DNA of 42,958 bases from Sphingomonadales bacterium (GCA_022844405.1 JALHLV010000034.1:1-42958), one strand, 5' to 3'. Positions 17,953 to 29,357 are shown, counted from the first letter of the stretch. Translations and numbers: made by a program. Notes: generated from the letters alone by a model not told the origin.

Positions 17953-18281
17953 GACAATTCGATAGACATCGCCTCTCCCCGATGGCCGACGAGTTCCGCG
18001 GCAAGGTCAAGGGCGTGCCGCATGGCGGCGACGGCATGTACGTCTTCGGGCTGGACTACAAGCCCGAGGTGGTCTTCGCGCCGGGCACCTGGGCCGAGTA
18101 TCCCACGGACGAGGACCGGCGCGTCTCGGCCATGATGGCCGACTACTGGACCAACTTCGCCAAGACCGGCAATCCCAACGGGACCGGACTTCCCGCGTGG
18201 GGCCTGACCAGGCAGCCGACGCCGGAGACGCTCGTCATCGATGACGTCACCGCCTCGGTGCCTGGTTTCAGGAACGCGTAG
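17952..18281 (+). pseudogene. C-terminal remnant of a type-B carboxylesterase
   Basis: The 99-residue open frame from ATG 17982 matches only the C-terminal end of para-nitrobenzyl-esterase-like carboxylesterases. FRGKVKGVPHGGDGMYVFG carries the catalytic His, and MMADYWTNFAKTGNPNG with PAWGLT is the conserved tail. The nucleophile motif GESAGG, the acid residue and about 400 residues are missing. The frame is open back to the DUF533 stop at 17952, with no older esterase sequence beyond it, so a deletion probably fused the tail to this spot. It is not expected to be active. Confidence 0.75.
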
Positions 18282-18429
18282 CTGGGGTTTTGGTTCAGGA
18301 TGTGGGAGGAGAACAACGGACTGAAGGTCGAATAGGCTCGACCTCAGGCCGCTGGCCCACAACCCGGATCGCGCGTAACATCGCCTTGGTATGGTGCCGG
18401 GATACCGGAACGCTTGTTGGGAGGGTGGC

Positions 18430-19209
18430 ATGACCAGTGTCGTGCGGGGCAATCTGAACTTCGCGACCGGTTCGAGGAGCGAACGGACAACCACCGAAGG
18501 TCAGGTGATCGTTGTCTATGATTGCCTGCCACCGCCGCGCGGCAGCCGTAACAGGGCCAACCCGGAAATCCTCTGGCCGATCAGCGCCGTCAGCGAGTAT
18601 CTGCAGGACAGCGAGGTCAGCAGGATAGTCGCCGGCGCCGACCCCAGCGGCGGCACGGGTTTTCTCGACCTGTTTACCGGAGTCTGTAAAGAGCTCGGAT
18701 ACTCAGCACTCGATATCGACCTATCCAACGAGCCGCCTGACTGGAACCAGCCCACGCCCTGCTACACGACAACGATCGCGTATGTCGTTGAATGCCAAGT
18801 GTTGGAGATGGACGTGAGGGCATCGACAACCGTGACGCTGGGTGGCGAAACCTATGCGACCGGCGATTCCGTGGCCAGCTTCAGGGTGTCGGTACCGGTT
18901 CGATACAAATTCATTCGCTGGTTCGAGCGGAATTACGAATGCTGCACTCTCAAGCATCCAACCCCGCCCGCAGGCGCGACATCAACGGACTGGTATCCGG
19001 TAGAAGAGCGCGACATCAGCTTCAGCAACCCAGGCATCATCATCGGCACCGTGGAGGCCAAGCTGAAATTCTCGCACGACTACGCGGACCCGCCGCACGA
19101 CCCCAACGCCGAGGAACGCGAAAGATATGAAGCTGCCATCGACGAACTGCAGCGTCACATCAAGACGCTGGGGGATCTGATCGGCCGGCTTTCAGGCACC
19201 GGTCAATAA
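18430..19209 (+). CDS. Orphan hypothetical protein
   Basis: A 259-residue protein I do not recognise. ATG 18430 has GGGAGG upstream. There is no signal peptide or membrane helix. The middle (about residues 120-210) is rich in Thr, Val and aromatic residues and looks like beta sandwich; seven cysteines include a CC pair (YECCTLKH). The last 35 residues (ERERYEAAIDELQRHIKTLG) should form a coiled coil. Codon use is looser and more AT-rich than in neighbours, and it sits beside an esterase fragment, so it may be acquired DNA. No function is proposed. Confidence 0.6.
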   Translation: MTSVVRGNLNFATGSRSERTTTEGQVIVVYDCLPPPRGSRNRANPEILWPISAVSEYLQDSEVSRIVAGADPSGGTGFLDLFTGVCKELGYSALDIDLSNEPPDWNQPTPCYTTTIAYVVECQVLEMDVRASTTVTLGGETYATGDSVASFRVSVPVRYKFIRWFERNYECCTLKHPTPPAGATSTDWYPVEERDISFSNPGIIIGTVEAKLKFSHDYADPPHDPNAEERERYEAAIDELQRHIKTLGDLIGRLSGTGQ

Positions 19210-19231
19210 GGCTTGCCATGCCCAGAAGGCG

Positions 19232-19251
19232 GCGGGGACAAAGCTCCCCGC
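19232..19251. other. Hairpin in convergent gap
   Basis: The perfect arms GCGGGGA and TCCCCGC flank a six-base loop between the orphan gene and the convergent mutase gene. No T-run follows on either strand, so it is at best a weak terminator. Confidence 0.3.
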
Positions 19252-19273
19252 GACGACGTCTCGGTCTGGAGCA

Positions 19274-21424
19274 TCACGCCGCCGCGCGCTTCTTATCCAG
19301 CAGGCCCAGAATCTCCGCCGCGGCCTTCGGGATGTTGGTACCCGGGCCGTATACCGCCGCGACGCCGGCCGCGTAGAGCGCGTCATAGTCCAGCGGCGGA
19401 ATGACGCCGCCGCAGACCACCAGGATATCCCCTGCGCCCTGCTTCTTCAGCTCGTCGATCAGCGCCGGCACCAGGGTCTTGTGGCCGGCCGCCTGCGACG
19501 ACACGCCGACGACGTGCACGTCGGCCTCGACGGCCTGGCGGGCCGCTTCTTCCGGCGTCTGGAACAGCGGGCCCACGTCGACGTCGAAGCCGATGTCGGC
19601 GAAGGCGGTGGCGATGACCTTGGCGCCGCGGTCATGGCCGTCCTGGCCCATCTTGACGACGAGCATGCGCGGACGCCGGCCTTCGGCGGCGGCGAAGGCG
19701 GCGATGTCCTTTTGGATGGCCATGAACCCTTCATCTCCCTCATAGGCGGCGCCATAGACGCCGGAGATGGAGCGGATTTCGGCGCGGTGACGGCCGAAGA
19801 CCTTTTCCATGGCATCGGAAATCTCGCCCAGCGTGGCGCGGGCGCGGGCGGCGCTCACCGCCAGCTCGAGCAGGTTGCTGTTGCCGGCCGCGCCTTCGGT
19901 CAGCGCCGCCAGCGCCGCCTGGCAGGCGGCCTCGTCGCGGGTCGCACGCACGCTTCTCAGGCGGATCACCTGGGACTCGCGCACCTTGGTGTTGTCGATG
20001 TCGAGCACGTCGAAGGGCTGCTCGCTGGACGGCTTGTACTTGTTCACGCCGACGACGGTTTCCTCCCCCCGGTCGACGCGCGCCTGCTTGCGGGCGGCGG
20101 CTTCCTCGATCTTCAGCTTGGGCATGCCGCTGTCCACGGCCTTGGTCATGCCGCCCAGGCCTTCGACTTCCTGGATCAGCTCCCAGGCGGCGTCGGCCAG
20201 CGACCTGGTCAGGCTCTCGACATAGTAGCTGCCGCCGAGCGGGTCGATCACATGGGTGATGCCGGTCTCTTCCTGCAGGATGAGCTGGGTGTTGCGCGCC
20301 AGCCGGGCCGAGAAGTCGGTGGGCAGCGCGACCGCCTCGTCGAAGGCGTTGGTGTGCAGCGACTGGGTGCCGCCGAACGCCGCGGCCATGGCCTCGACCG
20401 TGGTGCGGATGATGTTGTTGTAGGCGTCCTTCTCGGTCAGCGACACGCCCGAGGTCTGGCAGTGGGTGCGCAGCATCAGCGACGACGGCTTCCTGGCGCC
20501 GAAATCCTTCATGATCCGCGCCCACAGCAGCCGCGCGGCGCGCAGCTTGGCCACTTCCATGAAGAAGTTCATGCCGATGCAGAAGAAGAAAGACAAGCGG
20601 CCGGCGAAGGCGTCCACGTCCATGCCTTTGGCCAGCGCGGCGCGGACATATTCCATGCCGTCGGCCAGGGTGAAGGCCAGTTCCTGGAGCTGGGTCGCGC
20701 CGGCTTCCTGCATGTGATAGCCGGAGATCGAGATCGAGTTGAACTTCGGCATGTTCCTGGCCGTGTACTCGATGATGTCGGCGATGATCCGCATCGAGGG
20801 CGTCGGCGGGTAGATGTAGGTGTTGCGGACCATGAACTCCTTGAGGATGTCGTTCTGGATGGTCCCGGCCAGCAGATCCGGCGTCACGCCCTGCTCTTCC
20901 GCGGCGACGATGTAGAAGGCGAGCGTCGGGATGACCGCGCCGTTCATGGTCATCGACACCGACATCTTGTCGAGCGGTATCTGGTCGAACAGGATCTTCA
21001 TGTCCTCGACGCTGTCGATGGCGACGCCGGCCTTGCCGACGTCGCCGACGACGCGCGGATGGTCGCTGTCATAGCCGCGGTGGGTGGCCAGGTCGAAGGC
21101 GACCGACAGGCCCATCTGGCCGGCGGCCAGGTTGCGGCGATAGAAGGCGTTGGATTCCTCGGCGGTGGAGAAGCCGGCGTACTGGCGCACGGTCCACGGC
21201 CGGTTGGAATACATGGTGGCGCGCACGCCGCGGGTGAACGGGAAGAAGCCGGGTAAATTCTCGTCCTCCGCCATGGCCTCGAGGTCCGCCGAGGTGTAGA
21301 GCGGCTTCACGGTGATGCCTTCGGGGGTGTGCCAATCGAGATCGGACAGCGGCGTCTTCTCGCCCAGTTCCTTCTGGGCCAGCGCCTTCCAATCCTCGAC
21401 GGTGGGCTTCTTCTGCTCGGACAT
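19274..21424 (-). CDS. scpA: Methylmalonyl-CoA mutase, single-subunit (ScpA/MutB type)
   Basis: A 716-residue adenosylcobalamin enzyme that interconverts methylmalonyl-CoA and succinyl-CoA, used in propionate and odd-chain or branched-chain breakdown. The N-terminal barrel holds [13 protein letters not shown], whose Tyr82 is the mutase-type substrate residue rather than the Phe of isobutyryl-CoA mutase, and [10 protein letters not shown]. The B12 domain at the C-terminus has DGHDRG at 595-600 (cobalt ligand His597), then [10 protein letters not shown] and VCGGVIPP. Start 21424 has GGGAGACCGGG upstream; ATG 21445 is less likely. No MeaB/ArgK chaperone or epimerase gene is in the window. Confidence 0.95.
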   Translation of the reverse strand: MSEQKKPTVEDWKALAQKELGEKTPLSDLDWHTPEGITVKPLYTSADLEAMAEDENLPGFFPFTRGVRATMYSNRPWTVRQYAGFSTAEESNAFYRRNLAAGQMGLSVAFDLATHRGYDSDHPRVVGDVGKAGVAIDSVEDMKILFDQIPLDKMSVSMTMNGAVIPTLAFYIVAAEEQGVTPDLLAGTIQNDILKEFMVRNTYIYPPTPSMRIIADIIEYTARNMPKFNSISISGYHMQEAGATQLQELAFTLADGMEYVRAALAKGMDVDAFAGRLSFFFCIGMNFFMEVAKLRAARLLWARIMKDFGARKPSSLMLRTHCQTSGVSLTEKDAYNNIIRTTVEAMAAAFGGTQSLHTNAFDEAVALPTDFSARLARNTQLILQEETGITHVIDPLGGSYYVESLTRSLADAAWELIQEVEGLGGMTKAVDSGMPKLKIEEAAARKQARVDRGEETVVGVNKYKPSSEQPFDVLDIDNTKVRESQVIRLRSVRATRDEAACQAALAALTEGAAGNSNLLELAVSAARARATLGEISDAMEKVFGRHRAEIRSISGVYGAAYEGDEGFMAIQKDIAAFAAAEGRRPRMLVVKMGQDGHDRGAKVIATAFADIGFDVDVGPLFQTPEEAARQAVEADVHVVGVSSQAAGHKTLVPALIDELKKQGAGDILVVCGGVIPPLDYDALYAAGVAAVYGPGTNIPKAAAEILGLLDKKRAAA

Positions 21425-21559
21425 CCCGGTCTCCCTGCGTTTCACCCGTCAGAATACCATGACAGGGCAATGGCAACCTATATGGGCGGCGGCATATCGC
21501 CAAACGGGGGCGCGTGTCAAATCGCGCCGTTGCATGGGTGATTCGCGCCGCCGCGTGGC

Positions 21560-22864
21560 CTATTGCGCGGCCGCCAGTCCCATGGCGGCCTGGCGCCTTT
21601 CGTTGGTGGCGGCCTCGTTCTCGTCATAGGCCCGGGCGGCCTCCAGGCAGGTCATGTCGAGGGCCGGTTCCCGGCCATCGCCCATGCGGACGATGTTGAC
21701 GCAGAACCAGCCCTGCTGGCCGTGCTGCTGCAGCATGGCGCGGTGCGACGGGCTGAGGTCCGGGGCGTCCTCCTCGCGGACGACGAGGTTGTTCTCATAG
21801 GCCGGCATGGCGTCGATCTCGCCGCGTATCAGCTGGCCGGGGCATTCGGTGTCGCCGCACAGCGGCCGGGCGACGCCGACCACGTCGAGCGCCCCCTCGT
21901 TCAGCGCTGCTTCCATGGCCTCGCGGGTGCGGAAGCCGCCGGTGACCATCAGCGGCATGGTCGCCGCCGGGCGGATCGCCTTGGCGTATTCGACGAAATA
22001 GGCCTCGCGGGCACGGGTCGAGTCCTTCAGCGGGTCCTGCCAGGTCCTGGCGCTGCCGCGCTGGCCGACCATGGCCGGCTGCTCGTAGGTGCCGCCCGAG
22101 ACCTCCAGCAGGTCGATGCCCGCCTCGCCCAGCCACGACACCACCTGGCGGCATTCGTCGAGAGTGAACGCGCCCTGCTGGAAGTCGGACGAGTTCAGCT
22201 TCACCGAGATGCCGAAGTCCTTGCCGCAGGCGTCGCGGGTGCCGCGGACGATCTCCAGCAGCAGCCGGGCGCGGTTCTCGATGGGGCCGCCCCAGCGGTC
22301 GGTGCGACGGTTGACCACCGGCGACAGGAAGTTGCTGAGCAGATAGCCGTGCGCCGCATGGACCTGCACGCCGCCGAAGCCGGTGGCCTTGGCGGTCTCG
22401 GCTACGTGGACGAAGCGGCGGATGATGTCGGTGATTTCCTCATGCGACAGCGGGATCGGCGTGCCGAATACCGCCTCGTTGCTGCCAAGCCGCACGTCCG
22501 ACGGCGCGCGCGGGCGGGCGCTGATCGACGCCGGCTCCTGGCGGCCGGGATGGTTGATCTGCATCCACAGTTCGACGCCGCCGGTCTTGCCGGCCTCGGC
22601 GTATTTCTTCAGCGCCTCGATGCCGCCATTGCCGTCGATGGCGACGTTGCCGGGGCGCTCCAGATGGTTGCGGTCGATCTGCACATTGCCGGTGAGCGAC
22701 AGCCCGATGCCGCCTTCCGCCCAGCGCTTGTAAACCGTCACATGCCGCTCGGTCGCGCGGAGCTGCGGATCGGCCAGTCCCTCGGTCATCGCCGCCTTGC
22801 ACAGACGATTGGGCAGCGTGATGCCGCAAGGCAGATCGAGCGGCGTGGCAAGCGAAACTGGCAT
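21560..22864 (-). CDS. NADH:flavin oxidoreductase, Old Yellow Enzyme family
   Basis: A 434-residue FMN-dependent (beta/alpha)8 barrel enzyme that reduces activated C=C bonds. Seen are ITLPNRLCKAAMTEGLADP at the N-terminus, VHAAHGYLLSNFLSP (168-182), and the OYE signature NRRTDRWGGPIENRAR (185-200). The length fits the single-domain class; there is no extra Fe-S/FAD domain as in 2,4-dienoyl-CoA reductase. It is upstream of the mutase on the same strand with a 135-base gap, so co-transcription is uncertain. It is divergent from the toxin-antitoxin genes. Confidence 0.88.
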   Translation of the reverse strand: MPVSLATPLDLPCGITLPNRLCKAAMTEGLADPQLRATERHVTVYKRWAEGGIGLSLTGNVQIDRNHLERPGNVAIDGNGGIEALKKYAEAGKTGGVELWMQINHPGRQEPASISARPRAPSDVRLGSNEAVFGTPIPLSHEEITDIIRRFVHVAETAKATGFGGVQVHAAHGYLLSNFLSPVVNRRTDRWGGPIENRARLLLEIVRGTRDACGKDFGISVKLNSSDFQQGAFTLDECRQVVSWLGEAGIDLLEVSGGTYEQPAMVGQRGSARTWQDPLKDSTRAREAYFVEYAKAIRPAATMPLMVTGGFRTREAMEAALNEGALDVVGVARPLCGDTECPGQLIRGEIDAMPAYENNLVVREEDAPDLSPSHRAMLQQHGQQGWFCVNIVRMGDGREPALDMTCLEAARAYDENEAATNERRQAAMGLAAAQ

Positions 22865-22923
22865 GATATTCTCCCTGTTCGCCCCGCAGAATGGCGGACC
22901 ACTTCCTATCGAGTCAACGCAAC

Positions 22924-22957
22924 CCTATCTTGATGCATCATGAAACATCATGATAGG
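22924..22957. promoter_or_regulatory. Operator-like inverted repeat of the toxin-antitoxin operon
   Basis: The 12-base arms CCTATCTTGATG and CATCATGATAGG match at 11 of 12 positions around a 10-base spacer. Inside lie the direct repeats CATCATGA (22936 and 22946). The element ends nine bases before the antitoxin ATG at 22967, where autoregulated antitoxins bind their own promoter. It also lies between the divergent OYE gene and the operon, so it could affect both. Confidence 0.6.
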
Positions 22958-22966
22958 ATAGCTCCC

Positions 22967-23194
22967 ATGACCGATATGAAGCAGAAATTCTCGACCCAGG
23001 TGGACCCAACCATCCTGCAGGAAGTGCGGGCGCTTGCCGATTCAGAAGGTCGGCAGCTTCAGGCCCTGATCGAGGAGGCGCTCGCCGACCTGATCGAGAA
23101 GCGCAAGCAAAGCACGCCGCGCAAGCATATCCTGGCCCACTACCGCACCAGCGTCGAAAAGTTCGGGCCGCTTTACGAGCGCCTCGCCAAATAG
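22967..23194 (+). CDS. Antitoxin, ribbon-helix-helix type, partner of Doc-like toxin
   Basis: A 75-residue protein. Residues 7-47 (KFSTQVDPTILQEVRALADS and on) look like a CopG/Arc ribbon-helix-helix DNA-binding domain: one short beta strand and two helices. The tail (about 50-75, RKHILAHYRTSVEKFGPLYE) would wrap the toxin. This is unlike the Phd fold usually paired with Doc. Start 22967 is chosen over ATG 22940, which lies inside the operator palindrome. The stop is eight bases before the toxin start. Expected role: neutralise the toxin and repress the operon. Confidence 0.75.
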   Translation: MTDMKQKFSTQVDPTILQEVRALADSEGRQLQALIEEALADLIEKRKQSTPRKHILAHYRTSVEKFGPLYERLAK

Positions 23195-23202
23195 CCTGAG
23201 CC

Positions 23203-23571
23203 ATGACCGATTACCTGACGATCGCCGATATCCTGGCGATCCACGATGACCAGATCGAGCGGTATGGCGGCTCGCATGGCGTGCGGGACATGGGCGCGCT
23301 TGAGTCCGCGCTGTTCCGGCCACAAACCGGCTACTACGCGGACCTTATCGAGGAAGCCGCCGCGTTGTGGGAAAGCCTGGCGCAGAATCACCCCTTCATC
23401 GACGGCAACAAGCGCATGGCCTTCGCAGGCACCTATGTGTTCCTCGCCGCCAACGGCCTGACCATCGACGCCGATCCGCTGGAAGCCTATGACTTCATCA
23501 ACGGACTCTATGAAAACCGGGATTTTCGGTTCGAACATCTTGTCGTCTGGCTGCGCGCTCACACCACATAG
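23203..23571 (+). CDS. doc: Death-on-curing (Doc/Fic) family toxin
   Basis: A 122-residue Fic-fold toxin. The catalytic motif HPFIDGNKR is at 63-71, with His63, Asp67, Asn69 and Lys70. Lysine in place of the second glycine of Fic AMPylases is the Doc mark. P1 Doc phosphorylates EF-Tu and halts translation; the same activity here is inferred. YGGSHGVRDMGALESALFRP at 21-40 is the conserved Doc N-terminal stretch. It is complete and in frame, so probably active. It is co-transcribed with the RHH antitoxin just upstream. Confidence 0.88.
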   Translation: MTDYLTIADILAIHDDQIERYGGSHGVRDMGALESALFRPQTGYYADLIEEAAALWESLAQNHPFIDGNKRMAFAGTYVFLAANGLTIDADPLEAYDFINGLYENRDFRFEHLVVWLRAHTT

Positions 23572-23685
23572 GCCGCGTCACAATAATTTCTGTTGCCTGC
23601 GCCGCCTGATGGGCAAATATAGAGTCCAGATGACTCGGCTCCCCCATATATGCCCGCCGGGCCGGATAAAGGGCCACGGAGCGGG

Positions 23686-26238
<2,553 letters not shown>

Positions 26239-26250
26239 AACGGAGACCCC

Positions 26251-26562
26251 ATGCACGAAACCGCCCTGCGCGTCGACAAATGGCTGTGGTACGCCAGATT
26301 CTTCAAGAGCCGCTCGCTGGCGGCCAAGCACGTGCAGGCCGGAGAATTCCGGGTCAACCGACAAAGAATTTCCAAGGCGAGCGCGGTGCTGAAGGTGGGC
26401 GACGTTCTGACCTTCGCGCTGGGCGACACCATTCGCGTCATCGAAGTCGTGGCACTGGGCGACCGACGCGGACCGGCGCCCGAGGCCCGGACGCTTTATC
26501 ACGACCTGGCCGAACAGGTGGCCGCGACCTGCGCCCAGGGCGCCGTCGCCGCGGCGGAATAG
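26251..26562 (+). CDS. S4 RNA-binding protein, HslR-like
   Basis: A 103-residue protein with an S4 RNA-binding domain at its N-terminus: LRVDKWLWYARFFKSRSLAA, then GEFRVNRQRISKASAVLKVG. It resembles Hsp15/HslR, which binds stalled 50S subunits carrying nascent chain and helps recycle them. An RBS-like GGAGACCCC precedes the ATG. Its position between a helicase and stress genes fits an RNA-quality or heat-shock role. The C-terminus is short, lacking the long basic tail of E. coli Hsp15. Confidence 0.88.
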   Translation: MHETALRVDKWLWYARFFKSRSLAAKHVQAGEFRVNRQRISKASAVLKVGDVLTFALGDTIRVIEVVALGDRRGPAPEARTLYHDLAEQVAATCAQGAVAAAE

Positions 26563-26607
26563 AAGCCGGGCTTGCGGGGAACCAGTCTGGCGTGCTACCG
26601 CCGGGAG

Positions 26608-27063
26608 ATGTTGGAACACCTGAAAGCACTGCTGGGAGCTGGCGCCCCGAGCGCCGGGCTCGACGTCGGCGATCTGCGCCTGGCGGCCGCCGTGTTGATG
26701 GTCGATGCGGCGAGCATCGACGGTGAGTTCGGCGAGTATGAGCGCGGAATCGTCGCCAGCGTCCTGAAGCGCCATTTCGGCCTGACCGACGACGCGCTGG
26801 CCACGCTGGTCTCGCTCGCCGTCGGCAAGCGCGACACGGCCTCGGATCTCAATCGCTATACGCTGACAATCAAGGATGAATTTTCCGAGGCGCAACGCAT
26901 TGAACTCGTTGAACTGCTTTGGGAAGTGGTGTATGCGGACGGCCAACTCCACGACTACGAAGCAAATCTGTTGCGCCGAATCGCGGGGTTGCTCTACGTT
27001 TCCGACCGTGAACGAGGGGATGCGCGCAAGCGGGTACTCAGCCGCCTGGGTGTGACGGAATAA
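26608..27063 (+). CDS. TerB-like (tellurite resistance) family protein
   Basis: A 151-residue all-helical protein with the TerB pattern: paired acidic motifs [19 protein letters not shown] near 33-51 and [16 protein letters not shown] near 112-127. These are typical metal-binding or protein-interaction helices. Family function is poorly known; despite the name there is no ter operon here. The ATG at 26608 abuts GGGAG; TTG 26611 or ATG 26572 are possible. It lies 45 bases after the S4 gene and 20 before fdxA, in the same operon by spacing. Confidence 0.75.
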   Translation: MLEHLKALLGAGAPSAGLDVGDLRLAAAVLMVDAASIDGEFGEYERGIVASVLKRHFGLTDDALATLVSLAVGKRDTASDLNRYTLTIKDEFSEAQRIELVELLWEVVYADGQLHDYEANLLRRIAGLLYVSDRERGDARKRVLSRLGVTE

Positions 27064-27083
27064 GAGGCTCTAAGGAGACCGCG

Positions 27084-27416
27084 ATGGCTTACGTCGTGAC
27101 CGAAGCTTGCATCAAGTGCAAGTACACAGACTGCGTCGAAGTGTGCCCGGTGGACTGCTTCTACGAAGGAGAGACCATGCTCGTCATCAATCCCGACGAG
27201 TGCATCGATTGCGGCGTTTGCGAACCGGAGTGCCCTGCCGAGGCGATCGTGCCGGACACCGAGGACGGCATCGATCAGTGGGTCGAGCTCAATGCCAAGT
27301 TCTCGAAGGAATGGCCCAACCTGACCGAGAAGAAGGAAGCCCTCGCCGGCGCCGACGACGCCAAGGGCGAAACCGGCAAGTTCGACAAGTATTTCTCGCC
27401 CAATCCGGGCGGCTGA
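27084..27416 (+). CDS. fdxA: Seven-iron ferredoxin FdxA
   Basis: A 110-residue ferredoxin with one [3Fe-4S] and one [4Fe-4S] cluster. Cysteines are at 9, 12, 17, 21 and 25, then 40, 43, 46 and 50 ([12 protein letters not shown]). The arrangement matches Azotobacter FdI, where the first-half Cys8/16 equivalents and the last cysteine hold the 3Fe cluster. It is a cytosolic electron carrier; its partner cannot be told from here. AAGGAGACCGCG gives a strong RBS, and a clear terminator follows. Confidence 0.95.
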   Translation: MAYVVTEACIKCKYTDCVEVCPVDCFYEGETMLVINPDECIDCGVCEPECPAEAIVPDTEDGIDQWVELNAKFSKEWPNLTEKKEALAGADDAKGETGKFDKYFSPNPGG

Positions 27417-27422
27417 CCCCGA

Positions 27423-27443
27423 CGCCCGGACGAGCGCCGGGCG
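27423..27443 (+). other. Hairpin just after fdxA
   Basis: CGCCCGG and CCGGGCG pair perfectly around a seven-base loop, starting seven bases after the fdxA stop. It lacks a T-run and may simply stabilise the 3' end ahead of the true terminator. Confidence 0.35.
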
Positions 27444-27471
27444 CATGACGGCATATGGCTATGTGTTCTGG

Positions 27472-27507
27472 GCACCCCCGTAGCGTAAATTCGGGGGTGC
27501 ATTTTTT
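27472..27507 (+). terminator. Intrinsic terminator after fdxA
   Basis: Perfect nine-base arms GCACCCCCG and CGGGGGTGC flank an 11-base loop, followed one base later by six T residues. It ends the helicase-S4-TerB-fdxA transcript and separates it from carD. Confidence 0.88.
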
Positions 27508-27748
27508 ACTATTTTATGATAATGATCCCCTCCGCGTCGGGACACTATCGACGACAGTCGAAGCACCCTTGTCGCGGCGTTTGTCTCCCGTTTCGGTGAG
27601 AACCGGTCGTCCTTGAGACGACAGTACAGACATCACCCGGTCAATGCGGCGACGTGCCGCAGTGGGTCGGATGACATGACTGTCAACTGCTGGCAACGAC
27701 CAGCACGGCCACCAACCGGGCTTTGGAGAGAAGTTGGCGAGAGAACCC
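27508..27748 (+). other. carD upstream region
   Basis: This AT-richer gap separates the fdxA terminator from carD and should hold the carD promoter and leader. I see a small inverted repeat (GTCGTC-CTTGA-GACGAC near 27607-27623) and other short GAC/GTC repeats, but no convincing -35/-10 pair. A 90-residue plus-strand open frame across its right half has shadow composition and is not called. Confidence 0.35.
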
Positions 27749-28273
27749 ATGAGCACAGTTGTCAGCAAGAAGCCCGATCCGGCGAAGAAGAAGTTCCGCA
27801 AGGGAGAGCACATCGTGTACCCGGCGCACGGCGTTGGCCGCATCACCTCCATCGACAGGGAGACGATCGCCGGCATGGAGCTTGAGCTTTATGTTATTGA
27901 ATTCGATAAGGAAAAAATGACGCTTCGGGTTCCTGTGGCGAAGGTGGACCAGTTGCAGATGCGCAGCCTCGCCTCGCCGGACATCATGAAGACGGCGCTC
28001 ACGACGCTGCGCGGTCGCGCGCGGGTCAAGCGCACCATGTGGAGCCGCCGGGCCCAGGAATACGAGGCCAAGATCAACTCGGGCGACCCGATCTCGATCG
28101 CCGAAGTGGTGCGCGACCTGCACCGCGCCGAGGATCAGCCGGAGCAGTCCTATAGCGAGCGCCAGATCTACGAGTCGGCACTGGGTCGTCTCGCCCGCGA
28201 GGTAGCGGCGGTGGAAAAGATCGACGAACGATCGGCCATCGAGAAACTGGAAAAGACTCTCAAGGCGGCGTAA
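27749..28273 (+). CDS. carD: CarD family RNA polymerase-binding regulator (CdnL)
   Basis: A 174-residue protein. After a Lys-rich start, FRKGEHIVYPAHGVGRITSI opens the Tudor-like domain that binds the RNA polymerase beta subunit. The C-terminal helical domain (RGRARVKRTMWSRRAQEYEA and on) contacts DNA by the -10 element, including the conserved Trp. CarD/CdnL stabilises open complexes at rRNA and growth-related promoters. ATG 27749 is chosen; TTG 27734, five bases after GGAGAG, would add five residues. A terminator follows directly, so it is probably monocistronic. Confidence 0.93.
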   Translation: MSTVVSKKPDPAKKKFRKGEHIVYPAHGVGRITSIDRETIAGMELELYVIEFDKEKMTLRVPVAKVDQLQMRSLASPDIMKTALTTLRGRARVKRTMWSRRAQEYEAKINSGDPISIAEVVRDLHRAEDQPEQSYSERQIYESALGRLAREVAAVEKIDERSAIEKLEKTLKAA

Positions 28274-28301
28274 CGCAGGCGCGCACAACGCGTTTGCAGA
28301 A

Positions 28302-28327
28302 AGGCCCGCCACTCGGCGGGCCTTTTT
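28302..28327 (+). terminator. Intrinsic terminator after carD
   Basis: Perfect nine-base arms AGGCCCGCC and GGCGGGCCT around the loop ACTC run into TTTTT, beginning 29 bases after the carD stop. Confidence 0.92.
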
Positions 28328-28331
28328 CGTC

Positions 28332-28364
28332 GGGGACCACCTTAAATTGAGTGCGCGGGTCCCC
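28332..28364 (+). promoter_or_regulatory. Inverted repeat in the rpoH upstream region
   Basis: GGGGACC and GGTCCCC are perfect seven-base arms 19 bases apart, about 100 bases before the rpoH start. The loop holds TTGAGT (28347), and AT-rich ATATGATATTAGA follows the right arm, so it may overlie the rpoH promoter. Whether it acts as DNA operator or RNA hairpin is unknown. Confidence 0.35.
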
Positions 28365-28463
28365 ATATGATATTAGAATTGATCCAAACTGCTCGCCACA
28401 CCGTAAGAATGGTTGTCGGTTACCCGCACCACCGCAGGAGGGAGCGACAGTAGGAGGTCCGTC

Positions 28464-29357
28464 ATGGATCTGAGCCCGCAGAGAATCGATCAGCGCCTCG
28501 TAAAGGCAGCCACGGATGCCCGCCTCCTCGGCAAGGAGGAGGAATTCGAGCTCGCCCACCGCTGGCGCGACAACCGCGACCACGAGGCGCTGCAGCAGTT
28601 GATGTCCGCTTATCTCAGGCTGGTCATCAGCATGGCGAGCAAGTACCGCCATTACGGCCTGCCGGCCAACGACCTGGTGCAGGAAGGCTGCCTTGGATTG
28701 ATCCAGGCCGCCGACCGGTTCGAGCCGGAACGCGACATCCGCTTCTCGACCTATGCGAGTTGGTGGATCCGCTCGGCGATCCAGGACTATGTGCTGCGCA
28801 ACTGGTCCATCGTCCGCACCGGCACCACGGCGGCGCAGAAGAAGCTGTTCTTCAACCTGCGCCGGCTGCGCAGCCTGATCGGCCAGGATACCGGCAACGA
28901 CAGCGCCGCGCCGATCTCGTCCGAAACCCGGCGCCGGATCGCCACCCAGCTTGGCGTCAAGCAACAGGAAGTGGACTATATGGAGGCCCGCCTGTCGGGC
29001 GGCGACCAGTCCGTCAACGCGCCCGTCGGCGAAGAAGGCGACAGCGAGTGGCAGGATTACCTGGCCGACGACCGCGCCGTGCCGGAAGAAGCGGTGATGA
29101 ACACCCACGACACGGAAATCCGTCTCGGCTGGCTGAAGGAGGCCATGGAGACGCTGACCGAGCGTGAGAAGCTGATCATCCAGGAACGGCGGCTGGGCGA
29201 GGAATCGGTCACCCTGGCGGTACTGGGCGACCAGCTCGGCATCAGCAAGGAACGGGTGCGGCAGATCGAGCACCAGGCGCTGGGCAAGCTGCGCAAGGCG
29301 CTGATGCGCCTCGTCGGCGGCGACCCGCACCGCGTCGGCCTGATCCCGTCAACCTGA
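28464..29357 (+). CDS. rpoH: RNA polymerase heat-shock sigma factor RpoH (sigma-32)
   Basis: A 297-residue group-3 sigma factor. Region 2 has DLVQEGCLGLIQAADRFEPE (70-89) and RFSTYASWWIR (93-103); the RpoH box QKKLFFNLR is at 125-133, distinguishing it from RpoD and RpoS. Region 4 has the helix-turn-helix GISKERVRQIE. It directs transcription of chaperones and proteases; one of the paralogues in many alphaproteobacteria also serves oxidative stress. Which paralogue this is cannot be told. TAGGAGG nine bases before ATG 28464 decides the start. Confidence 0.95.
   Translation: MDLSPQRIDQRLVKAATDARLLGKEEEFELAHRWRDNRDHEALQQLMSAYLRLVISMASKYRHYGLPANDLVQEGCLGLIQAADRFEPERDIRFSTYASWWIRSAIQDYVLRNWSIVRTGTTAAQKKLFFNLRRLRSLIGQDTGNDSAAPISSETRRRIATQLGVKQQEVDYMEARLSGGDQSVNAPVGEEGDSEWQDYLADDRAVPEEAVMNTHDTEIRLGWLKEAMETLTEREKLIIQERRLGEESVTLAVLGDQLGISKERVRQIEHQALGKLRKALMRLVGGDPHRVGLIPST

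Noticed and set aside
19481-21256. A 591-residue plus-strand open frame opposite methylmalonyl-CoA mutase
   Set aside because: The mutase reading is unmistakable, and this frame has shadow composition.
27613-27885. A 90-residue frame overlapping the start of carD
   Set aside because: No family resemblance, no ribosome site and overlap with a clear gene in another frame.
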